From contig JAHLKF010000037.1 in assembly GCA_025558075.1 (NCBI GenBank), positions 38,110-102,109 of the forward strand: a DNA stretch of 64,000 nucleotides, written 5' to 3'. Position numbers and translations under genes: made by a program. Every line of letters begins with the position of its first letter. The first letter of the stretch is position 1. A model generated the notes under the pieces. It worked only from the letters and a program-made list of their open reading frames with translations. It ran no database searches and was not told the DNA's origin. This document shows positions 22,152 to 32,600 of this stretch, piece after piece. Origin of the DNA: Gaertneriomyces semiglobifer (Eukaryota; Chytridiomycota; Chytridiomycetes; Spizellomycetales; Spizellomycetaceae).

Positions 22152-23272
22152 ATGCAGGATCCGCAGGAGCAGGCAAGGATTGTTGCAAATAAGTACGGTA
22201 AACGTTTCACTTTTGGTTAGCATATGCGGCATACTCTCGAATCAATCCTGACAAGTTCCCACATGACTATAGCTATCTGAGGTGGCTTGCCGCAAGGACG
22301 CTGCAAGAACCGAATGTATCTACAGCGGTGAATGCCGATCGCTTGGGCTCGCTACAATTGGCACATGGCGAGCGACAATTGCTCCAGAAGCTGCAAGGCG
22401 CCCTTGCAACTATCGAGCCCTATGAAGATGTGGAGCTGCAAGACCGTGCCCGCGAACAGATACCTGTTGATAAGCTGCATGAGGAGGCTGCACTGGCTGC
22501 TGAGACGGGGGAGGTCGACTTTCAAGATTGTCTCGTGATAGCGTTGATGCGTTGGTTTAGAAATGATTACTTCTCGTGGATGAACGAACCATCATGCATT
22601 CGATGCCGCAACAGCACTATAAATAAAGGGCAAAGACCTCCCGAAGCTGAAGACTTGAAGTACGGCTGCAGTCGCGTAGAAGTGTATCATTGTGCATCAT
22701 GCGATTGTGAGACCTTGTTCCCGAGATATAATGATCCCGTGAAGCTGATGGAGACGCGAACTGGCCGCTGCGGGGAGTGGGCAAACCTCTTTTGTTTGTT
22801 TTGTAAAAGCATGGGATTCGATACTCGCTACGTCCTTGATTTGACCGACCATGTATGGACAGAGGTGTACAGCGATGCAGCAAAAAGATGGATTCACTGT
22901 GACTCGTGCGAGACCGCTTTCGACCGGCCGCTGCTGTACGAGGCCGGATGGGGCAAGAAGCTGAACTACGTGTTCGCGTTCAATGCAGTAGACGTGGTAG
23001 ATGTGACGCGGAGGTACTCACGCAAGATGGAAGATGTGCTGACCAGGCGTACCTTGATTAGTGAAGAACGGTTAAAGGAGCACGTGGCCTCGCTGAAGGA
23101 AAGGCAGAGAGCGTCGTTGTCGCCTGAAGTTATTGTGGAACTGGAACAGAGAGACCGGGAGGAGGAGCATGAACTCGCCAATCCTGCCCCGCGTCATCCT
23201 GACACGGGTGAGCTGGTAGGAAGGACATCAGGCGACGTACAATGGAGGGCTGCAAGAGGAGAACTAGGGTGA
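22152..23272 (+). CDS. PNG1: Peptide:N-glycanase (cytosolic deglycosylation of misfolded glycoproteins)
   Basis: This is a PNG1-type transglutaminase-fold amidase that removes N-glycans from proteins exported from the ER for proteasomal degradation. The catalytic triad is visible: Cys in RTGRCGEWANLF, His in LDLTDHVWTEVY and Asp in WIHCDSCE. Zinc-binding CIRC and CASCDC pairs precede it, as in yeast and mouse enzymes. The core from ERQLLQKLQGALATIEPYEDVEL to the C-terminus is one open frame (22328-23272). The N-terminus is uncertain: the ATG at 22152 follows an in-frame stop, but reaching the core needs an intron from 22198 that ends either at 22220 (23 bases, improbably short) or at 22325 (128 bases). 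The 22325 site keeps the frame and omits the poorly conserved sequence between. No PUB domain is seen. The tRNA-Lys is 94 bases upstream. Confidence 0.88.
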
Positions 23273-24366
23273 GGAAGCATCACCTAAGCAGGTGGCCTGT
23301 CAGGCGCTCACCGGCGATGACTTGCCAACAAATGCAGTGACTTCCTACGGCGTATCAATAGTGCGTATGAGGCTGGAGCTACCATGTATTTAAAAAGCAA
23401 ACAAGCAGACTGGAGCCTTTAATGATTGCCAATGACAATCATTGAAGAAAGCCAACTAACAGTTCTCATTAGCTATTTCAAGGTGGTTGATCAGAGGAGA
23501 GAGCAGCCTGCGTGTCGCAAACCGACTCTTCCAGATTCAGCCGATTTCGTTAAGCCGACTCGCCGTTTTTGACGGCGAATGCAGTGACTTGCGAGATTTC
23601 TTCAGCATGGAAGCGGTGCCGTCCATTACTTCTCAGGACCGTGCTACATGAAAGTTGGGGTCGGCGAATGAAACAGGGTGTCCTGCTAAACAACGCCGAT
23701 CCAGCTCAAATCATGGTGGTTGGACCCTACCAGCAGAACTTCCTCGATCAGCCATTTGTATTGTGATGTGCGGGATGATCCCAAAGTATCAGAACCACAT
23801 TGATTTCGTGGTTGACCATGACACATATCCCAGGTACTTATGTTCCGCAAGTCATAGAAACAGCATCTCCTTATCAGAGTAAAGGAATGCATAGAGGGAC
23901 TGCGGTTCTAGGCAATGCGATGATCATTCAGCAAGAATGCAGTTCAATTCAACGTCCGCAAGCTGATTCAGAAGTGTATTCGCTTAATGCTCGTTTCGAC
24001 AACAGTGTGGCGATCGAGAACGTTGTCTAGATGTACATTCAAGATCAAGAAGAAAGAGCGAGAGAAGCAGCCGAAATCACCGAGTGGAGTGACGCTCGGG
24101 GATTTTCCAGGGCAACGGCCAATTCCAACAAGTCTATGCAGCCAACTGACATTATCACTTGAACAGCTAACCAGACCCGAGTTTGTTGCCCCCAACATCA
24201 GAAAAGTTAGGAGTACTGGTTTAGCGCTGGTTAGACAGCCGTATGGGTGTTATACAGATTGCGTTATTTTACAGACAGTACACCGGACGCCGACCAGATT
24301 AAAATGTGGACAACATCCAGCAAAAACTTGAGTTTCACCGCGGAACTACTGTAACACTTCAACAGA
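23273..24366. other. Intergenic region with a small inverted repeat
   Basis: About 1.1 kb between the glycanase gene and tRNA-Asp. Several short frames are open on both strands, none recognisable. It contains the inverted repeat listed at 24077-24109. Confidence 0.45.
24077..24109. repeat. Short inverted repeat (hairpin)
   Basis: AAATCACCGAG and CTCGGGGATTT are reverse complements with one mismatch, separated by about 10 bases, and could form an 11-base-pair stem. No coding or terminator role is apparent. Confidence 0.55.
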
Positions 24367-24438
24367 TCCCAGATAGTATAGTGGCTAGTATCTCCCCCTG
24401 TCACGGGGAAGACCTGGGTTCGATTCCCAGTCTGGGAG
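24367..24438 (+). tRNA. tRNA-Asp (anticodon GTC)
   Basis: Complete 72-base cloverleaf. The acceptor TCCCAGA pairs with TCTGGGA. The anticodon arm has stem CCCC/GGGG and loop CTGTCAC, giving anticodon GTC. The T arm is CTGGG-TTCGATT-CCCAG. A TTTTCTTTTCC run follows as terminator. No intron is present. Confidence 0.95.
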
Positions 24439-24627
24439 CTTTTCTTTTCCTTTCCACACCCTTGGGTGCCTGTGCCGCACATCACGCAACTGTGCCACGC
24501 CACGGTCTGGATGCTTTACTTTCTTTTGTAGGTGCAGCTTCATATTCGACGCAAACGTAGTCAGTCTAAACAACAGCACCTATCCCACGTACTTTTCGTA
24601 GGAGGGTCACCTTTTTATCCATCAACA

Positions 24628-25170
24628 ATGGCTCCCGCTCAGAAGAAGACCAAGAAGTCCATTGGTATGTATTTTATGTGGAAGTATGCCATTGACTGTA
24701 ATCAATCTTTACTCACAAGTGACCGTCTTTCAGAGTCGATTAACTCTCGGCTCGCTCTTGTTATGAAGAGTGGAAAGTACACTCTCGGTTACAAGTCCAC
24801 CCTCAAGACTCTCCGTCAGGGCAAGAGCAAGCTCATCATTGTTGCCGGTAACTGCCCGCCTCTCCGCAAGTCCGAGCTCGAGTACTACGCCATGTTGTCC
24901 AAGACTGGTGTGCACCACTACAGCGGAAGTACGTGCTTTTGACATTTTTTTTGTCGTGTTTTCTGCAACTCATTAGAGACGGGTGCTTCTGATCCGGCCC
25001 CGTTGAATATGAGCAAATGGATCGGGTTCCTTTGACTGACAATGTATCCTTTACCTCTTGCAGACAACATCGACCTGGGTACCGCTTGCAGGAAGTACTT
25101 CCGTGTCGGTGTCCTCTCGATCATTGACGCTGGTGACTCTGACATCATTGCCAAACCCGAGTCCTCTTAA
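24628..25170 (+). CDS. RPL30: 60S ribosomal protein eL30
   Basis: Three exons (24628-24664, 24734-24928, 25064-25170) give 112 residues, the usual eL30 length. Diagnostic stretches are [77 protein letters not shown] and a C-terminal [11 protein letters not shown]. It is a core protein of the large ribosomal subunit. The first exon is only 37 bases, the usual arrangement of fungal ribosomal protein genes with an intron just after the start. In yeast eL30 represses splicing of its own transcript by binding a kink-turn near the first intron; I could not see a clear kink-turn here. A run of eleven A follows about 90 bases after the stop. Confidence 0.97.
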
Positions 25171-25620
25171 ACTCGCTTTGTCTTGAGTCGTGAGTAGCTT
25201 GAGAGTTGGGGCGTGTACGTGCGGAATAGATGTACTGTTGTTGGCGCTACGAGTGCCCAAAAAAAAAAAATTCTCCTATTTGTCTCGTGTCCCAGCCTTC
25301 TGAAGAGCGATTATCTTGTCAAGCAGTGTCAGGGAAGATTCGCATTTTTTGCAGTGACGAGTAAAGAAAACCGCATCTGGTATTCAAATGAAAGGTCATG
25401 CACATATTGCTTCGCGTACAAAGTCTCAATGATGATAATGCATGCGCCAACGAATAGCCTGTTAAATATGACGACGGTCTGATAGTATCTAGCATGAATT
25501 GCCTCTTCTCAGGTCAAATGGTATACCCTTAGTCATTCACAACAATTACGTCCATTGCTCCCATGAGCAGTTATTATCCTAGACGATTCTCCTGGGCAGT
25601 ATCTCAGTTCTTGCCCGAAT
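25171..25620. other. Convergent intergenic region
   Basis: These are the 3' flanks of eL30 (+) and E2F (-). It includes an A run at about 25259-25269. Nothing else is recognised. Confidence 0.5.
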
Positions 25621-27592
25621 TTATTCAGTCTTCAATGTGCCGACGTCTCCCTGGATGTACCTCGCGCCATGCTCCCGGTCATAGATGGGCTGACCAGCAG
25701 AGTTTTCCGTAGTTACGGCCTGTCCACTGATGCTTTCGGAGCCACCTGGGTTGGATGCCGAGATACCTTCAGGATTGGAGATTTCGGAAAGAGCTGAAGA
25801 CGATGTACGGACATCAGTGTCCGAGGATAGCGGTTGAGAACCGGTGGTATCGAGGTCTTGGGTATCGTGAAAACGACCTCTCTTAGAGGGTGATTCTGAC
25901 ACGCGGATGGCATATTCTCCTCGCAACGTGTGCGCAGCCCACGGTTGAGCAGCCTCGTTGGACAGCGCAGCAGCAAGTGGTTCGGATGGGTGCATAACTT
26001 CCTCAACCTGTCCCGAGAATGAATCACTGCCAATCCTGAATGTCTCCCTCAAGGGCTTTTCAGGTGATTCACTGGCGCTTGATAAATTAAGGTCCACCTT
26101 GGGACAATCGAATGAAGAGATATTATGGACCCTGACAGGACCACTGTTTGATCGTATTTTCAAATCAAAACGGCCCTGCAATTCATCCGAGCGTTAATTT
26201 CAAGTCGGCCTGAGTGCAGCGCGAAAAGACTGCAATATCCCACCTCTTGTCCAGATGATGGAACTGATAGTTGCGCCCCGATCGGGAGTTGGACGGCTAC
26301 CAGTTTCTTGGCGCCATACTCCGCAAAAAATTCCAGATCCTCGCTTGTTACATATAACATCCTGCAGAATTTCGATAACGTGTCAGGTGGGAAATCCGCA
26401 TCAAACATGTATGCGCACATACACAAACCTAGTTTGGGCATCGTCTGCCATTAGTACCGCGTGGCTTTCATCAATTTCTTGCCGTGTGCGTTTCAGCTCT
26501 GCCAGTTGCCGCTCCAGTTCCTCATTCTCAGCACGTAGCTTTTTACCGCAATTTTCGGCTTCTCTATCCTGCAAGTACATGTCATCGCCCCTAAGTATAG
26601 CATTAGCAAACTGGTAATCGAACAACTCCTCCAAACGAACCAGCGACACGTACTTCCAGCGAATATGATTCTTCGTAGTTTTCTCAATGAGATTGATGCC
26701 TTCAAGCACATTTGTAATGTCATATATACGCCGCTTTTGTACTTGCAACTGTGCAGCTGCATAATTGAGATCAAGAATGCCGTCTTCCGAGTCCCGCAAA
26801 GCACTAATGAACTTTTTTGTTAAATGACCCAAAGAACTGTCAAAACGGGCGACAGCTGCTGCTAGATTTTTAAACAGTCGGTAAGTAAGGATGAGCTATC
26901 CGGGTTCTATCAACGTGTTTGCAAGTACCCTCCGCCGCGTCCGCAGATGTCGGCCCAGTATCCGCTAGCGATCGTTTGCGACCCCTTGGAGGTTGGTCTG
27001 GTTTGTGGCTTGGGGAAGCTGATGACCGTTGCTCCTGCTCTCCTGGTTCAGAGGATTCTTGTGCAGGCTTGTACGATGTGTATCCCGGAGACTGCTGGTA
27101 TACCTGATGGTCATAAGACAACGGTGAGGTCCATCTACCCGAGGCTGCCTGCATTGTCATATGCGGAAGCTGCGGACGCAACGGCGCCATCATAGCGTAT
27201 TGGTATGATGCGTTGGGTGCATAACGCGGCTGATCGGGCATAGCTTGTTGGAAAGGGTGATGCGCTCGCTGCTGCTGATGAGGAGTCGCATAGAGCGGTG
27301 GTCGGTTTTCCAACGGCATCTGAATATCCAATAAATCCCGCACCTGCACGGAAAGATCAGAGTTGAATCCCATCACCTTATATTAGTGATTGTGGTTGCT
27401 TACTCTGGGCGAACTCGACGGTTGCTGACCGGCATCTTGGTCCGCATCTGCCGATTATTTAAAAAAATCAGCTGTTAGAGACCCTGCTCACTCAGTTGGG
27501 ACGAATAACACACCTGCCTCGCTTTAGAAGCACCTCTTACCATGGTGAACCGCATGATGGCTGCCGTAACCGCCAGTGGTATACGGTATCAT
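25621..27592 (-). CDS. E2F-family transcription factor
   Basis: Seven exons (27592-27541, 27447-27404, 27376-26929, 26861-26654, 26590-26429, 26361-26244, 26175-25621) join in frame to 528 residues. The N-terminal 165 residues are Pro/Gln/His-rich. The winged-helix DNA-binding domain at about 180-245 shows [42 protein letters not shown] and [14 protein letters not shown], the last two diagnostic for E2F. A leucine-zipper-like coil follows ([23 protein letters not shown]), then a marked box ([44 protein letters not shown]). The C-terminus is Ser-rich; no clear pocket-protein binding motif is seen. It should bind TTTSGCGC sites with a DP partner and control G1/S genes. The first two exons rest on phase and splice sites only. 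Confidence 0.9.
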
Positions 27593-27952
27593 CGTGTTCA
27601 GCCTTTACACGCTCGAACGAAGCGGAAACGCAAAGGCCCAGAAGAGTTATTTCTTTAAACAGCGTTGCTACAGTGCACCGTAAACTAGCATCCTGAAACA
27701 CTTGGTAGGAAAGGTACGTAAGTTAAGAGACAGAAGTAAAGGGGCGAACTAGATGGATATCTTCCGAGGACAGATCCGGCAGTGACACGGGGCGGTTTTA
27801 AAAATGCGCAACTAATAAAAAACGTATGTTGCAGAGTCCGGACGGAGTGCAAAAAGCTGCTGCACTATGAAGGAAAAGCGGGTACCTACCTGTGGCCTAC
27901 AATCACCTGGAGACGCCACCATACAGTATGATTGAGCAGCCCATTTGCCTGT
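27593..27952. other. Upstream flank of E2F, nothing recognised
   Basis: This presumably holds the E2F promoter. No frame here looks real. I did not find a convincing E2F consensus that would suggest autoregulation. Confidence 0.4.
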
Positions 27953-28547
27953 TCAGATTAGGCGACTGGCGGTCCTGCTTTGGATTATTTCCCGCGTAGA
28001 AAAGGCGGGCGCTGGACAGCTGGCAACTGATGAGGGCCTGCTTGATGACAGCATATACCTGAATTGGCGACTCCTTTTCACTTTGTTGGATACTCCACGG
28101 TTTCGCCTCGAGTTTGGTCTATTGGACGTCGAGATTGACTCTGTGCACATGAAGCAAAGAGTTTTGGGGTCCTCAATGCATCCTGCAATTCAATGACCTC
28201 CAGATGGCACTGCCAGTGGAGCCTGATGCCATGAGCCATGGATAAGGGCGGTCCAGATACATTGAGGCTGAGCGAAAGCTGCACATGGATCCGGACAGCG
28301 ATACCACGGCCCTCACGCACCAGAACCAGGAAAGTGTACATTGACGTCCCTACTACGCCGAAGAGCTAGCTTATTGCAGGTATCTACTACGTGACGAGAC
28401 CTCGGTAATCGTCACAACTTGCGCCGAAAGACGCAGGCCACCCGTTTTCGCAAACTTAACAAAAGTCTTGCCTGAATACCTTTTCCGTTTCTTGCTTGGC
28501 GGAACGTCAACGCTGGCAATCATGCTGGCAGATTTTGTGCAATTCAT
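27953..28547 (-). CDS. Hypothetical 108-residue basic protein (tentative)
   Basis: Three exons (28547-28480, 28349-28321, 28182-27953) can be joined in phase with GT-AG introns. The product starts MNCTKSASMIASVDVPPSKKRKR, a probable nuclear localisation signal, continues FPGSGCIEDPKTLCFMC with a possible Cys pair and ends in a Ser/Arg-rich tail. The middle exon is only 29 bases and there is no known homologue, so this may be a chance assembly. I list it because the basic NLS-like exon and the cysteine segment fall into one frame. Confidence 0.25.
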
Positions 28548-29638
28548 TTTTTGCAATTACCTGACGCAAAAATCCGACTTGCCATGTTGAATAGCGTGAG
28601 TGGGTACGATATCATTTACTCGCTCACACTAACGACGATCGGCAAATTCAACGCTGCTTTGGAAGCGGTTTTGGTGAAACACCAGTAGCTTGGGAAATTA
28701 TGTGCTCACAAGACGTCACGCTGGCGGGTCATGGGAGGCAGTTCAATTGATCAAGTATCTGCGAACCCACACCGCAAGCTCCGCGGCTGAGGGCCCTTTA
28801 GGACTTCATTGGGAAGCCGACGTTGACCCTGAGGAGGTTTTGAACACAGCCACGTAGCGTACGGCGGACAAAAAGGTCCTTGTTATTGTTTTTTTTTTTG
28901 CACCGACGGAGATGGAAAGGGTCCTAGCATGTGCATGACATCCGCTTAGCGCAAAACCTAGGCTGCGACACATATAGCACCTCAACAGCAGTCAACAGCA
29001 GTTATGAAGAGGTGGACGTAGAGATAAGAATAAGAATAATATTGACATCGAAGCCAAGGACTTGGAAGAATGGCAGGCACATTTCGGTAAACTATCGGAA
29101 GCCATTTCATCATGCCAGGTTCAGGAAGGCCGGTCGGGTTCTGCGTGGGTGGTCATGATGCGGTTCCGCAAATGCGTTGGAACTCCCGCCCGCCGGTGTG
29201 CATGGGATCTTCATAGCGCCGGCAGAATGGCGTGCTTTACTTGTTGGTCAGCACCTTAACGATGATGCTATTGCGTGCGGACCGGTCAGTGTGTCGCGAG
29301 AGCCATGCACTCTTGCTTGGTTTGGCACCGTCTATCTGGAACTGTTTATAAGAGGCGCCACGTCTGGCGCGCGTTGCTATTGCAGTACGTACGAGTGCTG
29401 ACCCAAACCGGTGTTTGCCCTTGAATGCTTTCTCTTGGAAATGAACTTTGAAGGTCAAGGCGCAGATTGTGCGCTGGTGGCAAGCTGACGGCTTCAAGCC
29501 ATTCTAGCCGTTGTGTTTCGTTGACCACGTCGGTCATGGCTTGATGAGAAAAACGGAAAACTCAGAAGATCATTTCATCTGTATATTACACACGATCACG
29601 CGCTTGTACACTATATGCAGTATCTACAGTAAGGGGCT
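28548..29638. other. Unresolved region with coding-like fragments
   Basis: On the + strand three stretches read like protein but lie in different frames: about 28695-28855 (GGSWEAVQLIKYLRTH, LHWEADVDPEEVL), 29041-29150 (DIEAKDLEEWQAHFGKLSEAI) and 29165-29400 (GVHGIFIAPAEWRALLVGQ, AWFGTVYLELFIRG). I could not link them by credible introns or find a start. They could be one gene with introns I misjudged, or a decayed gene. A T run lies near 28890. Confidence 0.35.
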
Positions 29639-32600
29639 TCACGCCATTGATGAATGTGGTTTTGGAACCTGACCAACAACATCTTTCCACAACCAAAAGG
29701 TAATTGTATTCACGACAGTAGCGATATGCTTCTGTTCGACTTCATCCGCCACGCCCTCTCGCGAAACCGCAAATACTTGAATTGCGGCTGACGCCTCAGC
29801 GCTTACATGCGCGGGCGACGTCTCCATTATGGGCGTAATCGAATGAGAAGTATCATGAGCCAATGGCACGTGAAAGTCCGTGCTGCGACTTGTTCGTACA
29901 CTACTCGATCGCCGTGGGCGAGTCGTACGTGAAGGCGGAATTGTCGAATTGGTAGCATGGCCGACTATCGAGCGAGCATCGTCAGCAGCATCTTCATTCT
30001 TGACGCGTGCAATAAAGTGCAGGAAATAATCTCCGTTGTGTGGGTTGAAGAGAATTATATGTCGGCGCCCGGCACCTGGTCCTTCGCTCAGCTCACGGGA
30101 CGTCGTGCGATATCGCAGCTTCAAATGATCAAGGATCTTACTCCAAGGGAGCGAATGGTTGCCAAACAGTCCCGTCAAATGATTATCTATGTCAGTAATT
30201 GGTCGTGAAGTTGGTGCAATTTTTTCCAAAAATATCTTGGTCCAACCATATGCACCTTCTCCACCAGAGGAGAGCGAAGCTGGATCATTCCCGAGTCGCA
30301 GGCGCCGCCAAAGACTGTCGCGACTGTAGTAGCGGACAGCCTAAATAAGATGGAACGCTTAGGTGTTATAGAGCAACTACCAACCAATAATGTTTTTCCG
30401 ACTCACCTGATCAAATAGCCTGTCAAGCCGCTTCTCAGCGCCGTTTACTACGTCTTTTAGGTAATAACCCCCTGCAAGATACTCGTGAAGTGGATCGTAA
30501 AGCATGGCATTGCCACCTGATGCTTGCCGGTCACTCCCAAGCTCCCGTAAAGGAAAACCATTTCGATTGACGACAAGTACATAGTATCCAACGTTGAATT
30601 TGTTGCGAGGAGTGTTGGCCTCGCCGGCGGTCGCGCTCCCTCGCCTTTGGCTCGCCGAAAGGTTCTCTGTCCACATCGGGGTTTCTACAGCATCTTCACT
30701 GACCGAGTACACAACAATGGTGTAAACAATTTCCGGACCCTCCGCGCTTAAGTCCAGATATCCGCTCCCTGCGCGTGCAAAATCTGGAGCGACGGATGAC
30801 AAGGAGCAAGCAATGGTTTTCCCATCGCCAAGAGTAATCGGGTGATAGCCGTAACGTCGTGGTTTCTCCAAAATATAGTCAAAGAGCGCTGGGGTCACAG
30901 CTGGGTCTTCGATGGGGTAGACACCACGGTGTATACGGCATCGAGCAAATGCTGCCTTTTTGGGGTTGAATGCCATAAATGCTTGAAACACGTGCAAAAG
31001 GTTAATTGGAACCGTTTCTCGCGCCCGGCGCTCCAGGATGAATTGGAATCGGCGAAGGTGGAAGTCGAAAGAGTCTGAAGCGGTACATTGAGGAAGGCGA
31101 ATCGAACGCGAGAAAATGGCGATAACTTACATGAATTAAAGTGAACGAGACGCTTGAGTGAGTCGCATTCTTCGGCAAACGTGGGACGCTTACTTTGAAG
31201 CTCGTTAGATATAAACCTTTCAACCTCTTCCGAAGGGCGAGGAAACTCTAAACTGTACATATTCAAGTGGCCATGAATGCCATTGACCCCGATTTGGACG
31301 ATCAGCACCCCCTTGTCGGACCACCGGGCAAGGTATGTGACATCCGTCTCAAAGCTTAGACGAGGCGAAATCCAGTAACGTGGGCATGTGAGAGACCCAA
31401 ACATGCCGGGTTTCTCACCGCGGTCATCCCGTGGTACTGGCTCCAAACCTAGGTACTCCAAGTATTCCACATACTCTGCGACGAAGGCGTTCACCAGATC
31501 TTTGAACCACCGAACGGGCATATCATCAGTATGAGCAATTAGGTTAGTGTTCAGTAAGGGAAGCGAAGAAACACTGCTAATCGGTGCCGTTGAGGGTGCA
31601 GATGATGGTGGTTGCTTTTCGAAATAATCTTTTTCGGATTCCATCGGCGGGCTTTTATCATCCGAGTGATTTACAAACTCCTCCCTCCAGTCGCTGAACA
31701 ACAAAGGGTACCGTACGAAATGCAGTAGGCGCACCGAGCGCAAGATTCCAGCCATCTCGGAAGCGGAAATCGAAGAACGCCGCCCTTGCTGAGTATGCGA
31801 ATCGTCACAGGGTGGGTGCCGCACTGGAAGCGGCAGTGATACCCCGGCCATGCGACCTTCTTCGCGCTGTAAATGACGGACAAACCAATCCAAAAAATCG
31901 ACAGCATGGCGTTGTAGAAGTTCCGCGTCCATCGTATATCCCTCACCAACGACTAGTGTGGATGTCCCAAGTGTGACATGAGAGTTCCCCGGAAGCGCAA
32001 TAGATGTAGCTGATCGTTGAGCAAAGCGAGTGGCCATAATCATCGCCATGGAACCACCGCCGTAACTGGCCACCACTGGTCCAGAATCTGGTATCAATTC
32101 TTCAGGGCCATGTGCATTGAGACGAGAAGGTACTTCCAGTGGATGCAGGGCATCGAATTCTTTTCTCAGAAACTGTATTCGAAGATGATTCCAGCTCAGC
32201 AACCGAGACATAGATTCAAAGAGCTTGTCGTGGTCACTTTTGGTCCAGTTGTATGCAAAAAAGCGAACGCGGTTATTTTCCATCGTCATCAGAAGCAAAG
32301 TGTGTCTGGAACCCAGCTCAACCGCTGCCGGATGTAGATTTCCAGGATACAGCATAATATCATCCATGGAATTACTGCTCCAGCCAGAGAGTGGTGGATA
32401 CCATGAGCGGGAGACCTTTTTGGCGTGGGAAGGGGTATGGGCGACACTGTATGGGGATTCAGGCCGTGGTCCAGGAGTGGGCGGCGCGTTGGTGGACGCC
32501 GTATTACTTGAGTCGGATTCAAATGAGCTCTTGCGCCCAGAGCGATCGAACAACATCGGCCGCCACGGTCCGAATAAGGCATTCAGTTCGGATAAGCCTA

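Noticed and set aside
29346..29537. 63-codon minus-strand frame starting MTDVVNETQRLEW
   Set aside because: It has a plausible start but no homologue, and it overlaps + strand fragments of similar quality; neither strand could be preferred.
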